Shown here: piece after piece, positions 18,108 to 26,287 of the stretch
Position numbering within the stretch: the stretch's first letter is position 1
How the letters are laid out: every line of letters begins with the position of its first letter
From: CAYWFP01 sp964457365
GTDB lineage: Bacteria > Planctomycetota > SZUA-567
Reading direction: 5' to 3'
DNA length: 64,000 bases
Assembly: GCA_964457365.1 (NCBI GenBank)
Contig: CAYWFP010000008.1
Location: forward strand, 8,102 to 72,101
Translations under genes and position numbers: made by a program
The notes under the pieces: generated by a model
Told to the model about the DNA's origin: nothing
Database searches by the model: none
Seen by the model: only the letters and a program-made list of their open reading frames with translations

Positions 18108-19376
18108 ATGATCACCTCCGAGATGCAGGCGCCCGCGGTGACGCCGGAGAACCGCCTCGACTTTCCGCCCGGCTTCTTCTGGGGCTGCGCCACCAGCCCG
18201 ACCCAGGTCGAGGGCGACACGGTCAACGAGTACGCGGGCTTCCGCGCCCGCGACGGCTCGAACCCGGACATGGGGCCGGCCCACCTGCGGCGTTACCGCT
18301 ACGACTTCAAGTGCCTCAAGAGCCTGAACATGAAAGCCTACCGCCTCGGCTTCGACTGGGGGCGGCTGCAGCCGGGGCCGATGGCCGAGCTCGACCGCGA
18401 CGCACTGCTGCGGTATCTGGAGATGCTCGCGGAGCTGCGCAGCCACGGCATCGAGCCGTTCCTGACGCTCTTCCACTTCGCCTGCCCGCGCTGGCTGGCC
18501 GCTCTGGGCGGCTGGCTGCACCCGGAGAGCCCGGCCTGGTTCGCCGATTTCGCCGCCAGGCTGGCGCGTTTCACCGACGGTGAGGTGCGCTACTGGGTGA
18601 CGATGAACGAGCCGGTCGGGTATGCCGCGCTTGCCTACGTCTTCGGCCAGTTCCTTCCCGGGCGGCGCTGGCGCTACGGCCAGTACGCCACCGCGCTGGG
18701 AAACCTGCAACTGGCGCACGCGCGCGCCTACGACGCCATCAAGGCGCAGAGCCCCGAGGCGCAGATCGGCATCGCCAAGCATATCAAGGAGTTCATGCCG
18801 CTGCGGGCGTGGCATCCGCTCGACCGCCTGGGAAGCTGGCTGGCGTTGCGGCGCTTCCACCACGACGGGCTGCGACGCTTCGTGCAAGCGCCGAGCCGGT
18901 CGGACTTCATCGGCGTCAACTACTACGGCCGCCTGCGCACCTGCGGACTGACCGGGTTCAGCCCTGCCTGCGGCTCCTCCCGGGCGGACCTGGCGCGCTA
19001 CGGCGCCGACTGCGACGACATGTGGGAACAGAACCCCGACTACCTGCTGCCGGCGCTGCGGGAGGTGTACCGCCAGTACCACCTGCCGCTCTTTGTCACC
19101 GAGAACGGCGTGGCCACCGACAACGAGCAACTCCGCCTGCGGCTGCTGCGCGCACACCTGCTCAAGTGCCACGAGGCCGTCGGCTACGGCATCGATCTCC
19201 GGGGCTTCTTCTACTGGTCGCTGATGGACAACTTCGAATGGATCGAGGGGCTGGGAAAACGATTCGGCCTGATGGCCGTCGACTTCGGCGACGACAACCG
19301 CCGGCGCGACCTGCGGCGGACCGCCTGCGTCTACGGGGAGATCGCCAAGAACAACGGCTTCCTGCCGGCAACGTGA
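18108..19376 (+). CDS. Glycoside hydrolase family 1 (beta-glucosidase type)
   Basis: The 422-residue TIM-barrel enzyme has the GH1 acid/base E168 in TMNEP and nucleophile E332 in TENG, with the N-terminal signature FPPGFFWGCATSPTQVEG and the C-terminal LMDNFEW. It hydrolyses beta-linked glucosides or galactosides, probably in the cytoplasm because no signal peptide is present. It is short for the family (about 450), with trimmed loops. The ankyrin-protein gene follows 18 bp later and is probably cotranscribed. Confidence 0.9.
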   Translation: MITSEMQAPAVTPENRLDFPPGFFWGCATSPTQVEGDTVNEYAGFRARDGSNPDMGPAHLRRYRYDFKCLKSLNMKAYRLGFDWGRLQPGPMAELDRDALLRYLEMLAELRSHGIEPFLTLFHFACPRWLAALGGWLHPESPAWFADFAARLARFTDGEVRYWVTMNEPVGYAALAYVFGQFLPGRRWRYGQYATALGNLQLAHARAYDAIKAQSPEAQIGIAKHIKEFMPLRAWHPLDRLGSWLALRRFHHDGLRRFVQAPSRSDFIGVNYYGRLRTCGLTGFSPACGSSRADLARYGADCDDMWEQNPDYLLPALREVYRQYHLPLFVTENGVATDNEQLRLRLLRAHLLKCHEAVGYGIDLRGFFYWSLMDNFEWIEGLGKRFGLMAVDFGDDNRRRDLRRTACVYGEIAKNNGFLPAT

Positions 19377-19394
19377 ACGAAACGGAGGTGAATC

Positions 19395-20453
19395 ATGGCA
19401 CGCGCACACCGCTTTCGGTGCGCTCTCGTCCTGCTCGCCATCGCGCTTGCGGCTGGGGCCGCCGCGGGTGAAACGCCCGCGGAAACGGCACAACCCGCCC
19501 AGGCGCAGGCGCCCGCGCTGAGCGACGACAAGAACCTCTTCGAGAAAGGACTCGAGAGCCTGCTGCGGGAAGGCGATCCGGGCACGCGCGACGCGAACGA
19601 ATTCAAGCGGAAGCTGCAACAGAAGCTCGGCCCCCACTTCACCCCGGCGCTGGTCAAGCGCCTTATCGACCACGCCGACATCCTGCTGGGGCTGATGGCC
19701 ATGCGCGTGGAACTGCAGGCGCGCGAGAAGGAACTCGACGCACGCATCAAGAAGCTCGAACCCGATCTATTCGATACCAAGAAGATCCCCGGCACCAAGA
19801 AACGCATCACCTGTCCCACCTGCAAAGGAAATAAACACAACTGCACCACCTGCTGGGGCAAGGGCTATATCGTCAAGCGCACCCACGCCAAGACCCTGCA
19901 GATCCGCAACAAGAAGGTGAGCGACCAGATCTTCGCCTGCGAACACGAGCAGACCACCATCAAGCGCGTGCAGGAGCAGATGCAGGCGCTCATCCCCAAA
20001 CTCGCCAAATTTCTCGCCCACACCGACCTCTCGCTGCAGGGCCAGGAGGGGATGGTCGAACTGATGGGCATGGCCGCGCGCGGGCAGAACATCAGCTTCA
20101 TGGAGATCCTGCGCCGGCGCGGCGTCGACGCCAACTGCCGCGACGGGGACGAGCAGACGCCGCTGCACATCGCCGCGCTGGAGGATCGCATCGAGGCGGC
20201 CAAGTGGCTGCTCGGCAAGGGCGCCGAGATCGACGCCCAGGACGATCAGGAGCAGACGCCCTTGTACCTGGCCGCCAAGAAGGGGCACCGCCGCATGGTC
20301 AAGCTGCTGCTGGACCGCGGCGCGGACAAGGAGATCAAGGACCGGCGCAACCGGACCCCCGCGCGCATCGCCCAGCGCTACAAGCACGTCAATGCACTCG
20401 AACACCTCGACCCGGAGGAAGCGAAGAAGATCAAGGAACGGCAGAAGAAGTAA
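19395..20453 (+). CDS. Secreted ankyrin-repeat protein with a CxxC zinc motif
   Basis: The 352-residue protein starts with a signal peptide (residues 1-24), then a charged helical region and a zinc-finger-like stretch (CPTCKGN and CTTCWGKG near residue 137) resembling one DnaJ CxxCxGxG repeat pair. Two to three ankyrin repeats (TPLHIAALEDRIEAAKWLL and TPLYLAAKKGHRRMVKLLL, about 250-330) close it. GGAGGTG lies 6 nt before the start. Function unknown; a periplasmic protein-binding role is an inference. Confidence 0.7.
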   Translation: MARAHRFRCALVLLAIALAAGAAAGETPAETAQPAQAQAPALSDDKNLFEKGLESLLREGDPGTRDANEFKRKLQQKLGPHFTPALVKRLIDHADILLGLMAMRVELQAREKELDARIKKLEPDLFDTKKIPGTKKRITCPTCKGNKHNCTTCWGKGYIVKRTHAKTLQIRNKKVSDQIFACEHEQTTIKRVQEQMQALIPKLAKFLAHTDLSLQGQEGMVELMGMAARGQNISFMEILRRRGVDANCRDGDEQTPLHIAALEDRIEAAKWLLGKGAEIDAQDDQEQTPLYLAAKKGHRRMVKLLLDRGADKEIKDRRNRTPARIAQRYKHVNALEHLDPEEAKKIKERQKK

Positions 20454-20466
20454 CCGGGGATCCGCC

Positions 20467-20622
20467 ATGGCCGACTCGCTCCGCCCACCGCCGTCGTGCC
20501 CGCAACGAAAGTTCCGCCGATGGTGGCGACTTCGCCCCTTCGACGCGGCGGCGCTGGTCTTCTTCCTGGTCCTGCTGTTGAACGTCCTGATCGTCGCGGC
20601 GCTGTGGCACTGGACATGGTGA
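20467..20622 (+). CDS. Small membrane protein, apparently cut by a TGA codon
   Basis: The 51-residue product starts 14 bp after the ankyrin gene and has one membrane helix (about residues 25-46). It ends ALWHWTW followed by TGA. The frame stays open beyond the stop and encodes a second membrane helix (see next feature). Either the gene is broken or the short form is the real product. Confidence 0.45.
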   Translation: MADSLRPPPSCPQRKFRRWWRLRPFDAAALVFFLVLLLNVLIVAALWHWTW

Positions 20623-20787
20623 CCCTGGCCGACCGACTTTTTCGCCGCCGACGCGGGCGAGCAGTCCCGCCGCTGCCTCTTGCGGCTTTTCTGCTCGTGC
20701 GTTCTGCTGCCGATCCTCTGGGGCTGCCAGTTCTGGATCGGGCGCATCATGCTCTGGCGCGCGTGGCGGAGTTGGCGGGAGAAGTGA
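20623..20787 (+). pseudogene. In-frame continuation of the small membrane protein after TGA
   Basis: Without any new start codon of its own, this stretch encodes 54 residues (PWPTDFFAADAGEQ onwards) with a hydrophobic helix (LLRLFCSCVLLPILW) and a basic tail, ending at TGA 20785-20787. Its residue make-up looks coded. The TGA follows a TGG (Trp) codon and could have come from another TGG by one change. Confidence 0.4.
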
Positions 20788-20870
20788 GAACAGGGCGGGG
20801 TCGCGCATGGTTATCCCGAGAAACGAAGCAGGAGCGACGCATCAGCGCCCGTGTTTCGTGGCCGGAGCCC

Positions 20871-22310
20871 CTATCCTTCCCCCTTGAATGCCTCCTTGCG
20901 CAGGCCGAAGCGGCGCATCTTGGCGTACAAGGAGCGCGGGTCGATCCCCGCGCGCGCTGCGGTCTCGCCGATGCGCCCTCTCGTCTCTTCCAGCAGATGC
21001 TGCAGGTAGACGCGCTCGACCGTGTCGACCGCGAGTTGTCGCACCTCCTTGAGCGGGCGCTCCGCCCAGCTCGCGGGCAGCGCCGGTTTCTCCGAATCGG
21101 CGGCGAAGAGATCCGGCCCGGCCTCGACCACGCGACCGCCGGCGATCATCGCCGGGAGCTCGCGCAGCGTGATGGTGTCGCCTTCGCAGAGCAGCATCGC
21201 CCGCTCGATGACGTTGATCAGCTCGCGCACGTTGCCCGGCCAGTCGTAGCGCATCAGCGCTTCGAGCGCCTCGGGGGCGACGGCCTCGCCGCTGGCGGCG
21301 ATGCGCGCGCCGAGATAGGCGAGATAGCTCTCCACCAGTTCGGGAACGTCTTCCCGACGTTCGCGCAAGGGCGGGATGGTCAGCGTCACCACGCTGAGGC
21401 GGTAATACAGGTCCCGGCGGAAACGCTGCGCGGCGACCTCCTCATCGAGGTCGCGATTGGTCGCGGCCATGACGCGGACGTCCACGGGGATGGCCTGCTC
21501 GCCGCCGAGGCGCCGGATCTCCTTCTCCTGCAGCGCCCGCAGCAGCTTGACCTGCAGGTGCAGCGGCATCTCCCCGATCTCGTCGAGGAAGATCGTCCCG
21601 CCGTGGGCCAGTTCGAACGCGCCGCGGCGCGAGCGTGAAGCGCCGGTGAAGGCGCCCTCCTCGTGACCGTAAAGCTCGGTCTCGAGCAGGCTCTCGGGCA
21701 GCGCGCCGCAGTTGATGGCGATGAACGGGCCGTCGCCGCGCGGGCTCTCGCCGTGGACGGCGCGCGCGAGGCGCTCCTTGCCGACGCCGGTCTCCCCTTG
21801 GATCAGCAGGGCCACGTCGCTGGGGATGATGCGGTAGACCATCTCCATAAACGCCTGCATCACCGGGCTCTGCGATACGAAGTCGGTCAGCCGCGGTTGC
21901 TCCAGCAGCGGCTGCGCCTCGTACGGATGAGTCGTCGCGGCGGGGCGCCTGTCCAGGAGGGCGCCGACCACCTCGTAGATCGCTTCGGCCGGCAACTCCG
22001 CGGAGAGGACCGCCGAGGCGCCGGCGGCCATGTACGCCGCCTGCGCGGCCGGGTCGTCGCGGCTGCACAGCAGCGCCAGCAGCGGCGGCTCGGGGATCTG
22101 GGCGATAAAGCCTACGTTCTCGAACTTCGGCTCCGGCAGCAACTCCTCGCTCAGAACGATCAGGTCCCACGTCTTGCGACCGAGCCGCTCCCACAGGCGT
22201 TTGCTCAAGCGCACGCCCGAGACCATGGTCCCCGGCCGCAGGCTGAGCATGTCGCGCAACCGCTTGCGTTGCGCCGCATCGTCGATGGCAAGAATCACCT
22301 GAGCGAGCAT
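20871..22310 (-). CDS. Sigma-54-dependent transcriptional activator (NtrC family)
   Basis: The 479-residue protein has a receiver-like N-terminus (1-125), an AAA+ domain (about 150-380) and a Fis-type helix-turn-helix (about 430-470). The AAA+ part shows Walker A GETGVGKE, the sigma-54 contact loop GAFTGA, Walker B GGTIFLDEIGE and the R-finger region. The receiver part lacks a clear phospho-acceptor aspartate after its third strand (it reads WDLIVLSEE), so it may sense something other than phosphorylation. The gene is divergent from a group of very small ORFs, its possible targets. Confidence 0.88.
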   Translation of the reverse strand: MLAQVILAIDDAAQRKRLRDMLSLRPGTMVSGVRLSKRLWERLGRKTWDLIVLSEELLPEPKFENVGFIAQIPEPPLLALLCSRDDPAAQAAYMAAGASAVLSAELPAEAIYEVVGALLDRRPAATTHPYEAQPLLEQPRLTDFVSQSPVMQAFMEMVYRIIPSDVALLIQGETGVGKERLARAVHGESPRGDGPFIAINCGALPESLLETELYGHEEGAFTGASRSRRGAFELAHGGTIFLDEIGEMPLHLQVKLLRALQEKEIRRLGGEQAIPVDVRVMAATNRDLDEEVAAQRFRRDLYYRLSVVTLTIPPLRERREDVPELVESYLAYLGARIAASGEAVAPEALEALMRYDWPGNVRELINVIERAMLLCEGDTITLRELPAMIAGGRVVEAGPDLFAADSEKPALPASWAERPLKEVRQLAVDTVERVYLQHLLEETRGRIGETAARAGIDPRSLYAKMRRFGLRKEAFKGEG

Positions 22311-22444
22311 TTCGGCAACAAACCCCCGATAATCTGTTTTCGGTAATTATAGCCCGCTTTTTATCGGCAGTCAATGCCCGATTCGGTCGCTCCAAGCCGC
22401 AAGGAAATTTATCGCCCCTGCTAATCCTTGCATAAAAAGGAGTT

Positions 22445-22531
22445 ATGGTTTTGGTGAAAAATTTTACGGGAGTGGCCTTGTTTTTGGTTTTGTTCCGCCA
22501 GCAGCAGCTGCTTGGAATCTGGGGACCATAA
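22445..22531 (+). CDS. Possible 28-residue hydrophobic peptide
   Basis: A short ORF begins with ATG two bases after a perfect AAAAAGGAG ribosome site. The peptide (starting MVLVKNFTGVALFLVLF) is hydrophobic enough for a short membrane helix. The surrounding DNA is AT-rich compared with the rest of the window. It could be a membrane peptide, a leader peptide or a toxin-like peptide. Confidence 0.4.
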   Translation: MVLVKNFTGVALFLVLFRQQQLLGIWGP

Positions 22532-22560
22532 CCAAATATGCCTTTTCTCAGGAGAACGCA

Positions 22561-22674
22561 ATGGCTGGCAAGAAGAAACCGGCTACACAGAAGCCGGCGA
22601 AGCAATCGTCTGGCGACAAATCCTGCGGCGCTCGCAACAGGCCTGCCAAGGCCCATGCCCGCGCCAAGGGGTAA
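22561..22674 (+). CDS. Small basic lysine/alanine-rich protein, 37 residues
   Basis: ATG at 22561 is preceded by AGGAGA at good spacing. The product is very basic (starting MAGKKKPATQKPAK), like an unstructured nucleic-acid-binding tail. It follows the hydrophobic peptide by 29 bp and is divergent from the sigma-54 activator. Confidence 0.45.
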   Translation: MAGKKKPATQKPAKQSSGDKSCGARNRPAKAHARAKG

Positions 22675-22679
22675 GACGC

Positions 22680-22754
22680 ATGGACTGGAAGGATAGCGGG
22701 CTGCTCGCGGAATTGATCCCGGACGCGGTCGCGATCGTGCTTCTGGTCGGTTAA
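22680..22754 (+). CDS. Possible 24-residue peptide
   Basis: A short ORF (MDWKDSGLLAELIPDAVAIV...) begins five bases after the basic protein. It has no clear ribosome site of its own and could be chance. Confidence 0.2.
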   Translation: MDWKDSGLLAELIPDAVAIVLLVG

Positions 22755-22809
22755 TTCTGAAACGCTGACAAGCCGGGGCGCGTATAGCGGCCCGTAGGGA
22801 GAACGCAAA

Positions 22810-23157
22810 ATGGCATTCCGTACTGTCCTGGCCCTGATCGTGCTCGTACTGCTCGCCGTGCAGTCGAGCGATGCCGGCGAGGCGAAGGGCAAGCCCGTCA
22901 AGATCGTCGGCGAAGTCGAGGTCTTCTTCCTGGACGACGAGGCCACGGAGATCGATGAGGCGGTCCTGGTGACCGAGGACGAGAACGAGATCATCATCAA
23001 ACTCGACGAGATCGGCAAAAAGCTGATCAAGGAAATGCGCGGCAAGAAGGTCGAGGTCGAGGGTCTGCTCGAGGAGAAGACCGAGGGCGAAGGCGAGGAC
23101 GAGGTGACGCTGCGCTATATCACGGTCAAGAAGTACAAGGAACACAAGACGAAATAG
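22810..23157 (+). CDS. Small secreted acidic/lysine-rich protein
   Basis: The 115-residue protein has a signal peptide (residues 1-22, cut near SSDAGEA), then alternating beta strands rich in E, K, V and I. The pattern (VKIVGEVEVFFLDDEA, KKVEVEGLLEE, VTLRYITVKKY) suggests a small OB-fold or similar beta-barrel. GGGAGAACGC precedes the ATG. Unknown function. Confidence 0.6.
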   Translation: MAFRTVLALIVLVLLAVQSSDAGEAKGKPVKIVGEVEVFFLDDEATEIDEAVLVTEDENEIIIKLDEIGKKLIKEMRGKKVEVEGLLEEKTEGEGEDEVTLRYITVKKYKEHKTK

Positions 23158-23212
23158 GCGGCGGTCGGGAGCCCGGGGCGGCGTGCCCCGGGTTCCCGCC
23201 CGAGGAGACGTC

Positions 23213-23827
23213 ATGAGCGACTTCATCCTGAACGGCGACTGGTACGGCTGGGTGCTGATCCCGGCGCTGATCTTCGCCTCGCGCATCGTCGACGTCAGCC
23301 TCGGGACGATGCGCGTCATCAGCGTTTCGCGCGGCGCGGCGCTGCTGGGCATGGTCTTCGGCTTCTTCGAGATCCTGGTCTGGCTGCTGGCCATGCGCGC
23401 GATCTTCCAGCGGCTGGACAACCCGTGGTACATGCTCGCCTACTGCGGCGGTTTCAGCGCCGGCAATTACGTCGGCGTCTGGCTGGAGGGCAAGCTCGCC
23501 ATCGGAAAGGTGGTCGTCCAGACCGTCACCGCGCAGGACCCGACCGCGCTGGTCGCGCGCCTGCGCGAGCAGGGCTTCGGCGTCACCACCGTCGCCGGTC
23601 AGGGCGCGCAGGGGCCGGTACACGTGATCTACACCGTCATCGGGCGCGGGCGACTCGAGTCGGTGCTGGCGCAGATCCGCGCCTTCAGCCCCAAGGTTTT
23701 CTACACCATCGAGGACATCCGCGTCTCGCGCGACGGGGTCCACCCGCTGGCGGCCTGGAACTTTCCGCGACCGGCGCTGATCGGCATCCCCAAGGGCGCC
23801 CGACGGGGGAAGGGAGCGTGCCGGTGA
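23213..23827 (+). CDS. UPF0316/DUF2179-type membrane protein (DUF5698 + DUF2179)
   Basis: The 204-residue protein has three membrane helices in the first 95 residues (LIPALIFASRIVDVSLGTMR is the family start) and a cytoplasmic DUF2179 ferredoxin-like domain after them. Homologues are unstudied. The ATG at 23213 has GAGGAG 6 nt upstream. Its stop overlaps the next gene start (GTGA). Confidence 0.75.
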   Translation: MSDFILNGDWYGWVLIPALIFASRIVDVSLGTMRVISVSRGAALLGMVFGFFEILVWLLAMRAIFQRLDNPWYMLAYCGGFSAGNYVGVWLEGKLAIGKVVVQTVTAQDPTALVARLREQGFGVTTVAGQGAQGPVHVIYTVIGRGRLESVLAQIRAFSPKVFYTIEDIRVSRDGVHPLAAWNFPRPALIGIPKGARRGKGACR

Positions 23828-24867
23828 CCGTGGAGTCCGTCCGCAAGGTCAAGAGCGGCTACATCTTCCCCAGCGCGGCCTTCACCATCGGCCGGCGACA
23901 CGTGGCGACCCGCCGCCCGCTCGAACGGCCGCCGCGCGCGGGAGACGTGGTCTACGGCACGGTGGTGCACAAGGGCCAGCACGCGAGCCTGGAGAACAAG
24001 GAAGGCCGTATCCACACCATCGACGACGGCTCCAAGGCGCTCTTCGTCTACGGCAGCCGCTACGCCCCCGACGCCTTCGAGGGCGTGGTGCCCGAGAGCT
24101 TCGAGCGCGAGGCGGACCTGCTGGCGCGCTCGGGCATCGTCGGCAAGCTGCTGTGCAAGAACACCAACGCGCTCGACTGCACCCGCGTCAAGGTTTACGG
24201 TGTCGTCTGCGACCGGCAGGGCGAGCCGGTCAACACCCTCGACTACCCCCTCCTGCAGCGCATCGATACGCCCCTGCCGGAGAAGAGCCGCGCCAAGCTG
24301 ATCCTCTGCGTCGGCTCGGCGATGAACAGCGGCAAGAGCCTCGCCGCGGCGATGTGCTGCTGGGCGCTCAGCAACATGGGCCACCGCGTCAACGCCAGCA
24401 AGGTCACCGGCACCGCGAGCCTCAAGGACATCCTCCTGATGGAGGACTCCGGCGCCGAGCACGTCGCCGATTTCACCCACTTCGGCCACCCCTCGACCTA
24501 CCAGCTCGAGGAGGCGGATCTGCTGGGCATCTTCCGCGGCCTCGACGCCAAGTTCGGCGGCGCGCCGAAGAGTTACTGGGTGGTCGAGTTCGCCGACGGC
24601 ATCCTGCAACCGGAGACGGCGATGCTGCTGCGCTCGCCCGAAGTGCAGCAACGCGTGCACAAGCTGATCTACTGCGCCCGCAACGCCGTCGACGCCATCG
24701 GCGGATTGAACCTGATGGAGGAGCGTTTCGGCCGCAAGCCCGACGCCTTGAGCGGCTTCTTCGCCAGTTCTCCCCTGGCCCTGCGCGAGGTGCGCGGCTA
24801 CACCGACGTGCCCTTCTTCGACAACGTCAAGCGCGACCTGGAAGCGATGGCCCGCGCGCTGGTGTAG
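23824..24867 (+). CDS. P-loop NTPase of unknown role (dethiobiotin-synthetase-like)
   Basis: The 347-residue protein has an N-terminal beta-rich domain (about 1-130) and a P-loop domain with Walker A VGSAMNSGKS near residue 165, followed by KVTGTASLKD and the WVVEFADG region, as in the dethiobiotin-synthetase/MobB-like NTPase group. GTG at 23824 overlaps the previous stop and has AAGGGAG 7 nt upstream; a GTG two codons earlier is also possible. Cotranslation with the UPF0316 protein suggests a shared task. Confidence 0.6.
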   Translation: MTVESVRKVKSGYIFPSAAFTIGRRHVATRRPLERPPRAGDVVYGTVVHKGQHASLENKEGRIHTIDDGSKALFVYGSRYAPDAFEGVVPESFEREADLLARSGIVGKLLCKNTNALDCTRVKVYGVVCDRQGEPVNTLDYPLLQRIDTPLPEKSRAKLILCVGSAMNSGKSLAAAMCCWALSNMGHRVNASKVTGTASLKDILLMEDSGAEHVADFTHFGHPSTYQLEEADLLGIFRGLDAKFGGAPKSYWVVEFADGILQPETAMLLRSPEVQQRVHKLIYCARNAVDAIGGLNLMEERFGRKPDALSGFFASSPLALREVRGYTDVPFFDNVKRDLEAMARALV

Positions 24868-24884
24868 CGCCTCTCGCCCGACGC

Positions 24885-26192
24885 CTACCGCTTCTCCACC
24901 CGGCAGGTCACGGGAATATCGACGTAGAACAGGTGCTCCAGCGGCTCGCCCGGGCCGCCGGTGCTGAGCGCGCCGCGGTTGCCGGCCTGGGTGACGATGC
25001 GCACCGTGGCCGCGTACGTCCCCTGTTCGTTCGCGCCGGCGAACTCGATCTGCAGCGCCTCCGCCTCGGGCTCCGGGCCGCCGAGGAGTCCGGACTTGCC
25101 GTCGGGACCGATCAGCCGGAGCGCGCGCGGCGTATCGCCGCGATGGTCGGAGACGAAGGCGAAACGTTCGGCGTCCTCGCCGAGGATGACCGCGCCGACG
25201 TCGTCGGTGGCGCCGAGTGTGTGCGGAATGCTCCAGTGCAGCGCGACCTCGACGTTGGCGATGCCGTAGAGGATCGTCGGCACCGGCTTCGCTTCGCCGT
25301 CGGCCTCGGGCTTGTGCGGCAGCGTCTTCACCTGCGCGTTGTAGATGCGGCGCGGAACCGACCGCGTCGTCTCGCCCGGGGCCGCCGCCGGCAGTTCCAA
25401 CGGCGCGGCGGAGGAGAGCCCCAGTTGCGGGCGGATCAGGGTAATGGGGAAGAAGTTGTCCAGGTAGACGGCGCTCCCTTCCGTGCCGCCGGTATAGGCC
25501 CGGAAGCCCACGCCCGCGCTCTTGCCGCTGAGCTTCTTCGACGGCTTCATGCGCATGGCGATCTCGACGGCGCGGAAATCGCCCGGCGCGAAGTCGACCT
25601 TGGGGATGCCGCCCCAGTAGTCGCTGCCGGCCGCGTTCTCGCTGCAGGCGAGATTGAACCAGCAACTGATCGCCCCCCCGGCGGCGGCCGCGTCGACGCG
25701 GTAGCCGACGATGGTGCCGGGACGGAAGCGGCCCGGAGCGAGCAGGTCGGAGTTCCAGTCGTAGCGGTCGGCGCGCGCGCGGAGAATGCCGCCGAGCCCG
25801 ATGCCGTCGCCGGGGGCCGAACTCGCCAGTTTGAACATCATGTTGCTCTGGCCGCAGGAGACCCAGACGTCGCCCACCAGCACGTCCGCGACGGCCTTGC
25901 ACGCGTCGCCGGCGGTGACGGTCAGCGCTTGCCCGGCCTTGTTCGCGGGCATGGCGTTCAGCGTCACCCGCCACGCGCCTTCCGCATCGGCGGTGGCCGT
26001 CGCCTTCTGTCCGGCGAATTCGACCGTGACGACCGTGCCGGGAGCGGCCCATCCCCAGACCGGCGCCGCGATCGCCCGCTGCAGCACCATGTGATCGGAG
26101 AAGACGGCCGGCAGGCGCAACGTCTCGCCGGCGCCGGCGCGAAACGTGAACCCCAGCAATACGATCGTCAGGACCAGGCGAAGCCGATGCAT
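24885..26192 (-). CDS. Secreted protein with sialate O-acetylesterase N-terminus and unrelated C-terminus
   Basis: The 435-residue protein has a signal peptide (1-23), a beta-sandwich and the esterase block (LPAVFSDHMVLQ, DVLVGDVWVSCGQSNMMF, Ser in GQSNM near residue 120). After that the usual SGNH core is missing and no DxxH block is seen. Instead about 300 residues of beta-rich sequence follow. So the catalytic serine is present without its partners, and activity is doubtful. ATG at 26192 has AAAGGGG upstream. It shares orientation with the GT9 gene but has its own promoter. Confidence 0.6.
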   Translation of the reverse strand: MHRLRLVLTIVLLGFTFRAGAGETLRLPAVFSDHMVLQRAIAAPVWGWAAPGTVVTVEFAGQKATATADAEGAWRVTLNAMPANKAGQALTVTAGDACKAVADVLVGDVWVSCGQSNMMFKLASSAPGDGIGLGGILRARADRYDWNSDLLAPGRFRPGTIVGYRVDAAAAGGAISCWFNLACSENAAGSDYWGGIPKVDFAPGDFRAVEIAMRMKPSKKLSGKSAGVGFRAYTGGTEGSAVYLDNFFPITLIRPQLGLSSAAPLELPAAAPGETTRSVPRRIYNAQVKTLPHKPEADGEAKPVPTILYGIANVEVALHWSIPHTLGATDDVGAVILGEDAERFAFVSDHRGDTPRALRLIGPDGKSGLLGGPEPEAEALQIEFAGANEQGTYAATVRIVTQAGNRGALSTGGPGEPLEHLFYVDIPVTCRVEKR

Positions 26193-26258
26193 AATTCCCC
26201 TTTGCTGGCGGGCGGGACCGCGATGGCGCGAGCCGCCGCAAGGCAGGCGCCAGCCACC

Positions 26259-26287
26259 ACTATAGGACAACCCGCGCGGCGGCACAA
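26259..26287 (-). promoter_or_regulatory. Promoter of the esterase-like gene
   Basis: On the minus strand TTGTGC and TATAGT are 17 bp apart. The boxes lie at the very end of the GT9 gene, 67 bp upstream of the esterase-like start. Confidence 0.65.

Noticed and set aside
20620..20622. General recoding of TGA as Trp or selenocysteine
   Set aside because: TGA ends many well-defined genes here (tandem sulfatase, queH, HydA region neighbours), and no SECIS-like hairpin follows. Only a local event fits.
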